DNA from: Microbacterium festucae
GTDB lineage: Bacteria > Actinomycetota > Actinomycetes > Actinomycetales > Microbacteriaceae
Length of the DNA: 64,000 nucleotides
Assembly (NCBI RefSeq): GCF_025421715.1
Contig: NZ_JAOEFC010000001.1
Location: 62,001-126,000 of the forward strand
Reading direction: 5' to 3'
Shown: in pieces, positions 41,119 to 50,269 of the stretch
Position numbering within the stretch: the stretch's first letter is position 1
Layout of the letters: each line of letters opens with the position of its first letter
The notes under the pieces: model-generated
Databases searched by the model: none
Seen by the model: only the letters and a program-made list of their open reading frames with translations
Told to the model about the DNA's origin: nothing
Position numbers and translations under genes: made by a program

Positions 41119-43026
41119 GTGGCTTACGTCCTTCAAAACACCGTGCTCCCCCTCGACCGGGACCCCGATCTGCTGCCGCTGTACGTCGACCCCGAGACGT
41201 GGACGTCCATCGACGAAGAACCGGTGCGCGTCTCCAACCGCGCACGCCTCGGCAACATCCTGGGCCGCACCCGCGCACGCATCCTCGAGGGGCGTCGCGT
41301 CTCGTTCGGCACCTACTTCAACGCGTTCCCGGCGTCGTACTGGCAGCACTGGACGACGGTGCGGCAGGTGACGCTCACGGTGCACACGAACGGACCGGCG
41401 ACCATCCTCGTCTACCGCTCGACCGGGGGCGGCGTCTCACAGCGCATCGACACCCGCGAGGTGACCGGCACGGCCTCGACCTCGTTCGAGCTGACCCTCA
41501 ACCAGTACAGCGACGGCGGCTGGATCTGGTTCGACGTCGCCGCCGACGAGCACTCGGCGACCTTCGAGGGTGCTCAGTGGACGACCGAGCAGGAGCCGGT
41601 GCGCTCGGGCAAGGCCAGCATCGGCATCACGACCTACAACAAGCCCGAGTACTGCGTGGAGACGCTTGCGACCCTCGCCGACTCGGCCGATGTGCTCGAT
41701 GTCGTCGATCGGATCTTCGTCATCGATCAGGGCGACCAGCGCGTCGACGCCCGGGCGGAGTTCCCGGGGCTCGCCGAGCGACTGGGTGACACCCTCCAGA
41801 TCGTCACGCAGCCGAACCTGGGAGGCTCGGGCGGCTTCGCCCGCGCGATGAGCGAGACCCTGGCCCGCCCCGAGAGCGACTTCGTGCAGCTGCTCGACGA
41901 CGACGTGCGCATCGAGCCGGAATCGGTGCGGCGCTCGGTCGTGTTCGGCCGCTACGCGGCGACGCCCACGATCGTCGGCGCGCACATGTTCGACCTGCTC
42001 GATCGGCCCAAGCTCCACGCGTGGGCCGAGGTCGTCGACGAGGCGCCGTTCATGTGGCGCACGCTCTACCAGGAGCGCATGCCACACGACTTCGCGGTCG
42101 CCAACCTGCGACAGTCCCCGACGCTGCACATGCGCCTCGACGCCGACTACAACGGCTGGTGGATGTGCCTCATCCCGACCGAGATCATCCGCGAGATCGG
42201 GCTGGCCCTTCCCGCGTTCATCAAGTGGGACGACGCGGAGTACTCGCTGCGGGCCCGGGATGCCGGCTACCCCACCGTCTCGGTGCCCGGCGTCGCCCTG
42301 TGGCACGTGTCGTGGGTGGGCAAGGACGACTCCATCGACTGGCAGGCCTATTTCCACGCCCGCAACCGCATCGTCGCGGGCCTGCTGCACTCTCGGGCGC
42401 CCGGCGGCGGCACCCTGCTGCGGCACAGCCGACGCGTCGACCTCAAGCACCTGATGATGATGCAGTACTACCCCGTGGCGCTGCGCCATCGGGCACTGCG
42501 CGACATCCTCTCCGGGCCCGCCCACATGCGCGCGAACCTGGCCACCGCCATGCCGGAGGCGCGGGAGGTCGCCAAGAGCTTCCCCGAGACGGTGGTGCAC
42601 ACGGATGCCGGCGTTCCCCTGCGGTCGCGCCGCGGCCGGCAGGTGTTCAGACGGCACAAACGTCATCAGTTCGACAGCCCGACGGGGTTGCGACTTCGGT
42701 GGTTCACGGCATCCACGATCCTTTCCCACTGGCTGCACGCACCGAAGCCGGAGAACCTCGCCCAGCCCGAGGTCGAGTTCGGCAAGGACGATGCCTATTG
42801 GTGGCGCGTGCCTCTTTTCGACAGCGCTCTCGTCAGCGCGGCGAACGGGTCGGGGAAGAACATCTACACCCGCGACCGGGCGAAGTTCCGCCGAATGCTC
42901 GTCGACTCGGTGCGGCTGCACCGAGAGCTCGGACGTCGCTGGCCGCATCTGTCGCAGCAGTATCGCGCTGCTGACGCCGAACTCACCTCGCCCGCCGCGT
43001 GGAATCGGACCTTCGAACAGTCCTGA
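41119..43026 (+). CDS. glfT2: Galactofuranosyltransferase GlfT2-like
   Basis: 635-residue GT2 enzyme with the multidomain layout of mycobacterial GlfT2 (637 residues): an N-terminal beta-sandwich (1-165, AYVLQNTVLPLDRDPDLLPL), a GT-A domain from KASIGITTYNKPEYCVETLA (about 170), the metal motif VQLLDDDVRIEPES near 255-268, the acceptor/catalytic region KWDDAEYSLRARDAGYPTV and VALWHVSWVGKDDSIDW, and a helical C-terminus. GlfT2 extends galactan from UDP-galactofuranose. The GTG start has GAGGAG upstream. The UDP-galactofuranose maker glf is 6 kb downstream. Confidence 0.88.
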   Translation: MAYVLQNTVLPLDRDPDLLPLYVDPETWTSIDEEPVRVSNRARLGNILGRTRARILEGRRVSFGTYFNAFPASYWQHWTTVRQVTLTVHTNGPATILVYRSTGGGVSQRIDTREVTGTASTSFELTLNQYSDGGWIWFDVAADEHSATFEGAQWTTEQEPVRSGKASIGITTYNKPEYCVETLATLADSADVLDVVDRIFVIDQGDQRVDARAEFPGLAERLGDTLQIVTQPNLGGSGGFARAMSETLARPESDFVQLLDDDVRIEPESVRRSVVFGRYAATPTIVGAHMFDLLDRPKLHAWAEVVDEAPFMWRTLYQERMPHDFAVANLRQSPTLHMRLDADYNGWWMCLIPTEIIREIGLALPAFIKWDDAEYSLRARDAGYPTVSVPGVALWHVSWVGKDDSIDWQAYFHARNRIVAGLLHSRAPGGGTLLRHSRRVDLKHLMMMQYYPVALRHRALRDILSGPAHMRANLATAMPEAREVAKSFPETVVHTDAGVPLRSRRGRQVFRRHKRHQFDSPTGLRLRWFTASTILSHWLHAPKPENLAQPEVEFGKDDAYWWRVPLFDSALVSAANGSGKNIYTRDRAKFRRMLVDSVRLHRELGRRWPHLSQQYRAADAELTSPAAWNRTFEQS

Positions 43027-43046
43027 CCGCCGTCGCCCTGACCGGT

Positions 43047-43793
43047 TCAGCGGGCGGTGCCGTACTCGGCGTTGTACCGCGCGAGGACCTCGTCGATGGC
43101 GGCATCCATGACCAGTCTGCCCTTGTCGAGGTAGAGGCCGCGCGTGCAGAAGCGGCGCAGATCCTTCTCGTTGTGGCTCACGAAGAAGAGGGTGCGCCCC
43201 TCGGCGAGCAGTTCGTCGATGCGGCGGTAGCACTTCTCTCGGAACGCCTTGTCGCCGACGGCGAGCACCTCGTCCACAAGGAGGATCGGCTCCTCCAGCT
43301 GCGAGACGACGGCGAACGCGAGACGCACCTTCATGCCACTGGAGAGGTGCTTGTAAGGCATGTCCACGAAGTCGGCGAGCTCGGCGAAACCGATGATGTC
43401 GTCGAACCGGCGGGCGATCTCGGCCTTGGTCATGCCGTGGAGCCCGGCGGTGAGGCGCACGTTCTCGCGCACCGTCAGGTCGCCGACGAAGCCGCCGGTG
43501 ATCTCGATCAGCGGGGCGACCCCGCCGTGCACGGTGACCGACCCCTCGTCGGGGATCAAGACGCCGGCGACGAGCTTGAGCAGCGTGCTCTTGCCCTGCC
43601 CGTTGCGTCCGACGACGCCGATGGCCTCGCCCGGGCGCACGTCGAAGCTGACCTCGCGCAGCGCCCAGAACCGGCCGGGCTGCGACCGGCGCTTCGCCCC
43701 ACCGAAGAGGTCTTTGAGGCTGCGGCGACCCCGGCGGTTGCGCCGGAAGTCGACCCCGAGGCCCGCCACCTCGATCGCCAGCGTGTCACCCAT
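43047..43793 (-). CDS. Polysaccharide ABC exporter ATPase (Rv3781/Wzt-like, no C-terminal domain)
   Basis: 248-residue ABC ATPase. Walker A is GVVGRNGQGKSTLLKLVAG (about 58-76); the LSSGM signature is in MPYKHLSSGMKVRLAFAVV, Walker B in EPILLVDEVLAVGDKAF, and the H-loop in FFVSHNEKD. It lacks the C-terminal carbohydrate-binding domain of O9a-type Wzt, like the mycobacterial galactan exporter ATPase Rv3781. Its ATG overlaps the permease stop (TGATG). It is convergent with the GlfT2-like gene, 20 bases away. Confidence 0.92.
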   Translation of the reverse strand: MGDTLAIEVAGLGVDFRRNRRGRRSLKDLFGGAKRRSQPGRFWALREVSFDVRPGEAIGVVGRNGQGKSTLLKLVAGVLIPDEGSVTVHGGVAPLIEITGGFVGDLTVRENVRLTAGLHGMTKAEIARRFDDIIGFAELADFVDMPYKHLSSGMKVRLAFAVVSQLEEPILLVDEVLAVGDKAFREKCYRRIDELLAEGRTLFFVSHNEKDLRRFCTRGLYLDKGRLVMDAAIDEVLARYNAEYGTAR

Positions 43794-44587
43794 CACAGCT
43801 CCTTCAGCACGCCGGGCTCGAGCCGGCGGAACGTGAGGATTCCGAGCAGCAGGACGAGCACGCTGAAGCCGACGCCCACGGCGACGGCGAGCGTGTCCCA
43901 CTGGTCGGGGAAGAAGCCGACGCGATAGAGCGTGAAGATGCCCGAGAGGGGGTTGAACGCCGCCAGGTCGGAGAAGATGCCGGGCAGGTCGGAGACGCCG
44001 TAGATGATCGGCGTCGCGTAGAAGAGGGCGCGCAGCACCAGCCGCGTCGTGCGCTCGAGGTCGCTCCACAGCACGCACAGCGGGGCGACGATGAGCCCGA
44101 GCCCGATCAGCAGCACCGTCTGCGTCAGGATCGCCAGCGGAAACAGCAGCAGCCCCCAGCCCACCGACGCGCCCGCGAAGATCGCGAAGCCGGCGAGCAC
44201 CGGCAATGAGAACAGGAACTCGATGCCCTTGCTCAGCACGATGCGGTTCACCCAGATCGTGCGCGGGATCGCCGTCGAACGCACGAGTCGGGCATCCTTC
44301 GTGAACGCGCGCGTGAAGTCGATGACGGCCGAGTTGAACCAGACCCACGGCAGCAGGGCGGTGATGAGGAAGACGATGTACGGCGCCTCACCCACGCCCG
44401 AACGGTGGAAGACCTGCGTGAAGACGAACCAGTAGATCCCGCTCATGACGAGCGGATCGAGGATCGACCACAGGTACCCGAGCGCGCTCGTCGAGTAGCG
44501 CACCTTCAGGTCGCGCGCCGACAGCAGCCACAGCGAGTGGACATAGCGCCGCGCGGTACCGGGGGCGCCGACGACGGCGGTGGTCAC
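43793..44587 (-). CDS. Polysaccharide ABC exporter permease (Rv3783/Wzm-like)
   Basis: 264-residue ABC-2 permease with six membrane segments after the amphipathic SLWLLSARDLKVRYSTSALG (about 18-37) and LGYLWSILDPLVMSGIYWFV. Together with the following ATPase it should move a completed lipid-linked glycan across the membrane, here most likely the galactofuran made by the neighbouring transferases. The GTG start is supported by a TAGACT -10 box (44595-44600) ending 7 bases upstream. Confidence 0.92.
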   Translation of the reverse strand: MTTAVVGAPGTARRYVHSLWLLSARDLKVRYSTSALGYLWSILDPLVMSGIYWFVFTQVFHRSGVGEAPYIVFLITALLPWVWFNSAVIDFTRAFTKDARLVRSTAIPRTIWVNRIVLSKGIEFLFSLPVLAGFAIFAGASVGWGLLLFPLAILTQTVLLIGLGLIVAPLCVLWSDLERTTRLVLRALFYATPIIYGVSDLPGIFSDLAAFNPLSGIFTLYRVGFFPDQWDTLAVAVGVGFSVLVLLLGILTFRRLEPGVLKEL

Positions 44588-44631
44588 GGGTTCGAGTCTA
44601 GGTCGTGGCGACAGCTGAAACTGCGCAGGCC

Positions 44632-45600
44632 TCACCGGAGGCGAAGCCGCTTTGCCCACCGTCGCAGCAACGGAACGTGCTCCTCGAAGCGGCGCAGGCG
44701 TTCTTCCAACAGGACAGCATGTCGTGTCGTGTCGGCCAGCCGGCGCTCGATCCTCGCGCGTTCTTGAGTTCCCTGCTCGATCTGCGCCTCGAGTCCCGAG
44801 ATCTCGATCCTGAGCTTGTCGACCTGTTCGGGGTGGAGTTCCTCGATCTGGCGTTCCAGCGCGCTCACGTGGGCCTTCGCCCGCCTCAAGTCAGCGAGCA
44901 ATGGTCCCGATGGGAGGTCCCTGGACTTGCCCTGCGACACACGGCGGCCGGCGATCACAGGCCACTCGTGGTAGCGGGACTGGAAGTTGTCCAGCTCGAT
45001 CGTGCGGTATCGGATGCCCGCGCCGAGAGCGACCATGATCGACAACTGGTCCCGCCTCGAGTATCGCAAGACGTGGTCAGCCCATGTGCGCATGGCGGCG
45101 GCCACTGCGTGCGATCGTCGTCGGACGAGGATGCCGGTCCAGAGCGGTTTCGACGTGAGCACACCAGGATCGGCTTGCGCGTAGTCCGTGAGCTGTTCGT
45201 AGACCCGGGCTCGATCGTCATAATTGAGCCTGACGACCTCGTCGAACTCGTCGACCACCGTCTCGCGGTAGCTGTGTGTGGCGAGCGCCATGTCGACGTC
45301 GTCAGCGAGCCACTCACCGACCAGCTCCTCTGGCGTCACCCTCAGCCGGACCGATGCGTCGATGTACAGCGTGATGTCGAAGCTGTCGGGAACCGACTGC
45401 CCCAGGATCTTGTGAAGACGCGCACTGCGGATGGGGTCCTGGTCGAAGGCGGGCGGGACAACGCGGACATCCCAGGTCTCACTCGTGAGATTCGGATCGT
45501 CTGTGAAGCAGATGAAGACGGCGTCGCTGTCACGGGCTACCGGCTGATCAAGCAGAGCGTCGTACTGCCCGAACAGCGACGTGTACACACAGATGCTCAT
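44632..45600 (-). CDS. DUF616/TOD1-like glycosyltransferase with coiled-coil tail
   Basis: 322-residue protein. Residues 1-230 match the DUF616 glycosyltransferase-like fold: SICVYTSLFGQYDALLDQPV at the start, FICFTDDPNLTSETWDVR, the RSARLHKILG motif and the presumed metal/donor site FDITLYIDASVRLR. Residues 240-322 form a charged coiled coil (ALERQIEELHPEQVDKLRIE). Donor unknown. No clear Shine-Dalgarno or -10 box was found at the ATG. Codon use here is visibly less GC-rich at third positions than in the first 37 kb, consistent with an accessory locus. Confidence 0.82.
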   Translation of the reverse strand: MSICVYTSLFGQYDALLDQPVARDSDAVFICFTDDPNLTSETWDVRVVPPAFDQDPIRSARLHKILGQSVPDSFDITLYIDASVRLRVTPEELVGEWLADDVDMALATHSYRETVVDEFDEVVRLNYDDRARVYEQLTDYAQADPGVLTSKPLWTGILVRRRSHAVAAAMRTWADHVLRYSRRDQLSIMVALGAGIRYRTIELDNFQSRYHEWPVIAGRRVSQGKSRDLPSGPLLADLRRAKAHVSALERQIEELHPEQVDKLRIEISGLEAQIEQGTQERARIERRLADTTRHAVLLEERLRRFEEHVPLLRRWAKRLRLR

Positions 45601-45802
45601 CGTGTCGCGGAGGAGGTGCAGTGGAGAAAGTGACTGCCGTCAACGTCGCAGCATCGCGTGTATCGGCCTCGGTGGGAGCAGGACATTGCCCTACAGTATC
45701 GGGACGGCGGGGCTGGAGTGGGGAGGCCGCGACCAAACCCGGACGACGCCCGCCGTGGCGTTCGCTCGAGGCTCTCATCCACCCGCGGATTATCGTGGAA
45801 GT

Positions 45803-46762
45803 ATGACCAACGCTGCGCTGACGCGACTGACACGCCTTGCGCGCTCACGGGCGCGATCGCTCGCTGTCCGATTCGGTGGCCTTCCGCACTCTGTGGGTAC
45901 CGTGGACAGCCCCCCCGCGCCCGTCGCCGCCGACGTGACCTCGCTCTGGCGTCGGAACCTCACATCGAAAAAGCCGGTCGTCGATGCGGCGCATCCTGAG
46001 GTGGTGACGATGACCACCCATGGCGACCGGCTGCGCGACGTCTGGCTCGCGATCGAGTCCATCGGGCGGGGAGCGTATCTGCCCGGGAGGATCATTCTGT
46101 GGCTCGACCACGAGGCTGGTCTCCCCTGGCGACTGCGCAGATTGCGAAAGCGCGGTCTAGAGGTGAAGTACGTGGAGGCCGGGTGGGGCGTTCACACGAA
46201 GTACTGGCCCTATGTCTCCACACAGGCCATCACGGGGCCTCTCATCACCGCGGACGATGACATCATTTACCCGCCGAACTGGCTCGGCGACCTCTCGCAC
46301 GCACACCGCGCGCACCCCGATGATGTGATCGCGTTCCGCGCTCACACCGTCGGAATGTCGACGCCGTCCGTATTCGCGCCCTACACGACGTGGCTGCCGT
46401 GCCTCACCACCGAACCCCGATACAGCAACTTCGCCACGTCGGTGTCGGGCCAGTTGATTCCGCCTGCACTGCAACGCCATATCCTCGGCGAAGGGACAGC
46501 TTTCACGAGCGCCGCCCCGACAGCCGATGATGTGTGGCTGCACAGATGCGCGGTCACGTTCGGTTTCGCCACCAGACAGGTGGAAGAGACCCCCCTGCAC
46601 TGGTGGTTCATTCCCGGTTCCCAGGTGAGCGGACTGAACGCTCAGAACGTGATCGGCGGCGCGAACGACCGACAGATGCAGGCAAGCCACACAAGTCAGA
46701 CGAGGGCTCGCCTCTGGAATGAGCTACGGGCCGGCTCTCAGACCAACTCAATGTCTGCGTAG
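45803..46762 (+). CDS. Putative glycosyltransferase
   Basis: 319-residue soluble protein of uncertain family. A basic N-terminal stretch (TRLTRLARSRARSLAVRFG) is followed by a GT-A-like pattern: VVTMTTHGDRLRDVWLAIES (about 68-87), IILWLDHEAGLPW, KYWPYVSTQAITGPLITADD with the metal motif ADDDIIYP (about 150-157). A TATCGT -10 box (45791-45796) ends 6 bases before the ATG. Its last 25 bases overlap the 3' end of the convergent ABC ATPase gene (46738-46762). Confidence 0.78.
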   Translation: MTNAALTRLTRLARSRARSLAVRFGGLPHSVGTVDSPPAPVAADVTSLWRRNLTSKKPVVDAAHPEVVTMTTHGDRLRDVWLAIESIGRGAYLPGRIILWLDHEAGLPWRLRRLRKRGLEVKYVEAGWGVHTKYWPYVSTQAITGPLITADDDIIYPPNWLGDLSHAHRAHPDDVIAFRAHTVGMSTPSVFAPYTTWLPCLTTEPRYSNFATSVSGQLIPPALQRHILGEGTAFTSAAPTADDVWLHRCAVTFGFATRQVEETPLHWWFIPGSQVSGLNAQNVIGGANDRQMQASHTSQTRARLWNELRAGSQTNSMSA

Positions 46763-47988
46763 ACGGTGCCGGTCTGGCGGTGCTCCATCGGAACGAAGAA
46801 GTCGACAATCTGCCATTCGATGTCGAGCGATGAGCCGTTCTCGTCAGCGACCTCGACGTTGACGAAGTACTGCCCTCCGGCGAAATGCGCATCACGGATG
46901 AGGTACTGGACCTGACTGACCCCGACGGCCGCGTCTCGGTGCGGGCGCCGGAGCCGCCTGCTCCCGGTACCCAGCACTTGCTGCCCGGTGGGGGTGTCGA
47001 TGCTGATGCCGGTGTTCCACTCTGCCGCGGCGTGCGAGTGCCGTACCGAGATGCTGACGCGGATGTCGTCGCCCGGTGTGACTTCTTTCAGTGCAGTGCC
47101 GTCTGCGGCGAGAAGTTCGACCCCGACGATTTCGACACGGGGCGCGACAACGCTCTGCTGAGGGTGCAACTCCGACTCGAGCGCTTCGGCTGTCTCAGCG
47201 TTGTGGCGACGACGACCTTCCAGGATCTCGCGGTGCACACGTGTCGCCTCAGCCGCTGAACCGGAGTAGACGACCTTCCCTTCGTGGAGGACCACGCCTT
47301 GATCGCAGATCTCCATCACCTGCGCCGCGGAGTGAGACACCAGGATGATGGTGCGTCCCTCAGCTTGGAATTCACGGATCTTGTCCATGCACTTGCGCTG
47401 GAAGGCCTCGTCGCCGACAGCCAACACCTCGTCGACCAGCAGAATGTCGGGGTCGGTGTGAATGGCGACCGCAAACGCCAGGCGGACATACATTCCGGAC
47501 GAGTAGAACTTCACCTGCGTGTCGATGAAGTCGCCGATCTCAGCGAAAGCGACGATGCTGTCGAACTCGGCATCGGTCTGCTCACGCGACAGTCCGAGGA
47601 TCGAGGCGTTGAGGTAGACGTTGTCACGGCCGGACAGATCAGGATGAAAACCGGCGCCGAGCTCAAGAAGGGCGGCGAATCTTCCCCGCCGTCGCACCGA
47701 ACCTTCCGACGGATCGATGATTCCGCCGATGACCTTGAGCAAGGTGCTCTTGCCGGACCCGTTGGGGCCCATCAGCCCGATCGTCGAGCCGGCGGCCACA
47801 GACACGGAGACGTCCTTCAACGACTCGAAGACCTCCTGGTGAAGCCTTCCGCGTCGCCCAAACGTCACGACCCGCTCTTTGATCGAGTTGTCGCGGCGGA
47901 TGACGAACTTCTTCGAGACGTTCTCCACGACCACGACGTCGGGACCGGTGGGCCGAAGGTTGCCTCTGCTTGATGTCATTGCGGTCAC
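46738..47988 (-). CDS. wzt: Polysaccharide ABC exporter ATPase with C-terminal Wzt domain
   Basis: 416-residue ATPase. Walker A LMGPNGSGKSTLLKVIGG is near 73-90, followed by KFYSSGMYVRLAFAVAIHTD (signature), DPDILLVDEVLAVGDEAF (Walker B) and VSHSAAQVMEICDQG. Residues 270-416 form a beta-sandwich like the Wzt C-terminal domain, which in Gram-negative O-antigen systems recognises the finished, end-modified polymer. The GTG at 47988 overlaps the permease stop (GTGA) and is preferred; an ATG at 47979 also fits. This makes it different in kind from the exporter ATPase at 43047. Confidence 0.92.
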   Translation of the reverse strand: MTAMTSSRGNLRPTGPDVVVVENVSKKFVIRRDNSIKERVVTFGRRGRLHQEVFESLKDVSVSVAAGSTIGLMGPNGSGKSTLLKVIGGIIDPSEGSVRRRGRFAALLELGAGFHPDLSGRDNVYLNASILGLSREQTDAEFDSIVAFAEIGDFIDTQVKFYSSGMYVRLAFAVAIHTDPDILLVDEVLAVGDEAFQRKCMDKIREFQAEGRTIILVSHSAAQVMEICDQGVVLHEGKVVYSGSAAEATRVHREILEGRRRHNAETAEALESELHPQQSVVAPRVEIVGVELLAADGTALKEVTPGDDIRVSISVRHSHAAAEWNTGISIDTPTGQQVLGTGSRRLRRPHRDAAVGVSQVQYLIRDAHFAGGQYFVNVEVADENGSSLDIEWQIVDFFVPMEHRQTGTVYADIELV

Positions 47989-48890
47989 AGCTCCTGCGCG
48001 AAGTTTCCTTGAAGGCGCGTGAAGACGCGCTGGCAGATCCACAGAAGGACCAGACCCACGGCGAAGGCGATCGCCATCCTCAGGGCCAGGCCGGGCGGGT
48101 AATCGGCCGGTGTGCCCGCAACCCAGAATGCACGGTGGAAGCCGAGCACGGCCAGCGTGAGCGGACTATTCGTGTAGACCTCGAGCAACCACGCGGGAAA
48201 GTTGAACTGTTGGAACACGGAATTCACCATCGTCCAGCTGTACACGATGGGCGAGGCCCACATGGCCAGCATGAGCACGACCTGGGTGAGGTACTGCACA
48301 TCGCGCAGGTAGACGTTCAACGCTGACAGCAGCAACCCGGTCGCCATGCCGTAGACGATGATCAGGGCCACGGAAGGGAAGAAGTACAGCAGACCCGCCG
48401 TCAGCGGAGGCGAGCCCAGCAGGAAGCATGCCACGATGAGCACGACCAGCTGGACGAGAAAGGTGAACATCGCTGACCCGATGCTGGCCAGCGGGAAGAT
48501 CTCGCGCGGCACGTAGACCTTCTTGACCAGCCCGGAGTTGGCGACGATGGACCCCGTCGATCCGGAAAGCATCTCCGAGAAGAACGCGTAAATGGTCAGT
48601 CCCGAGAAGATGTAGATCGCGAACTCGGGGATGCCGCGCGCCGCACCCAGGAACTGACCCATCACCACGTAGTAGACCGTGAGCTGGACGATCGGATTGA
48701 TCAAGACCCACAACAGTCCGAGAACGCTGTCCTTGTAGCGCGCTTTGATGTCGCGACGAACGAGCAGGGTGAGCAGTTGACGGTGCGACAGCACCTCGGC
48801 GATAGAGGCCCAGAAACCGCTGCCGGCCGTGATCGGCGACAGGGGTGCGCGCGACAGCCGCTCGAACCTCGTTTGTGCGTCTTCTAGCAC
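47985..48890 (-). CDS. wzm: Polysaccharide ABC exporter permease (Wzm-like)
   Basis: 301-residue ABC-2 permease: RQLLTLLVRRDIKARYKDSV (about 38-57) then six membrane segments, with LGLLWVLINPIVQLTVYYVV and ANSGLVKKVYVPREIFPLAS as family landmarks. It pairs with the Wzt-domain ATPase downstream. The start is GTG, with AAGGAA 12 bases upstream and a TATATT -10 box at 48920-48925 giving a leader of about 25 bases. It exports a second glycan or a differently capped form. Confidence 0.92.
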   Translation of the reverse strand: MLEDAQTRFERLSRAPLSPITAGSGFWASIAEVLSHRQLLTLLVRRDIKARYKDSVLGLLWVLINPIVQLTVYYVVMGQFLGAARGIPEFAIYIFSGLTIYAFFSEMLSGSTGSIVANSGLVKKVYVPREIFPLASIGSAMFTFLVQLVVLIVACFLLGSPPLTAGLLYFFPSVALIIVYGMATGLLLSALNVYLRDVQYLTQVVLMLAMWASPIVYSWTMVNSVFQQFNFPAWLLEVYTNSPLTLAVLGFHRAFWVAGTPADYPPGLALRMAIAFAVGLVLLWICQRVFTRLQGNFAQEL

Positions 48891-48919
48891 CAGCTGTGTC
48901 CATTCCTTTGCGCCGACTC

Positions 48920-48925
48920 AATATA
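48920..48925 (-). promoter_or_regulatory. -10 box upstream of the wzm-wzt pair
   Basis: TATATT on the minus strand within the 82-base gap after glf; a TTGCTG at 48941-48946 could serve as -35 but the 15-base spacer is short. Confidence 0.4.
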
Positions 48926-48972
48926 GCTACCGCACACGGGCAGCAAGCCGCGGCGTCCTGGGTGCTCGGCCA

Positions 48973-50169
<1,197 letters not shown>

Positions 50170-50269
50170 CTACGTGCGCACTCTCTCACTGCCTGGGAGT
50201 CGCGACCGTGCTGCGCAGGAAGCGTCCATTACCATTGCAAGCTGGCGTCATTCGAGAAGGTGGAACACG

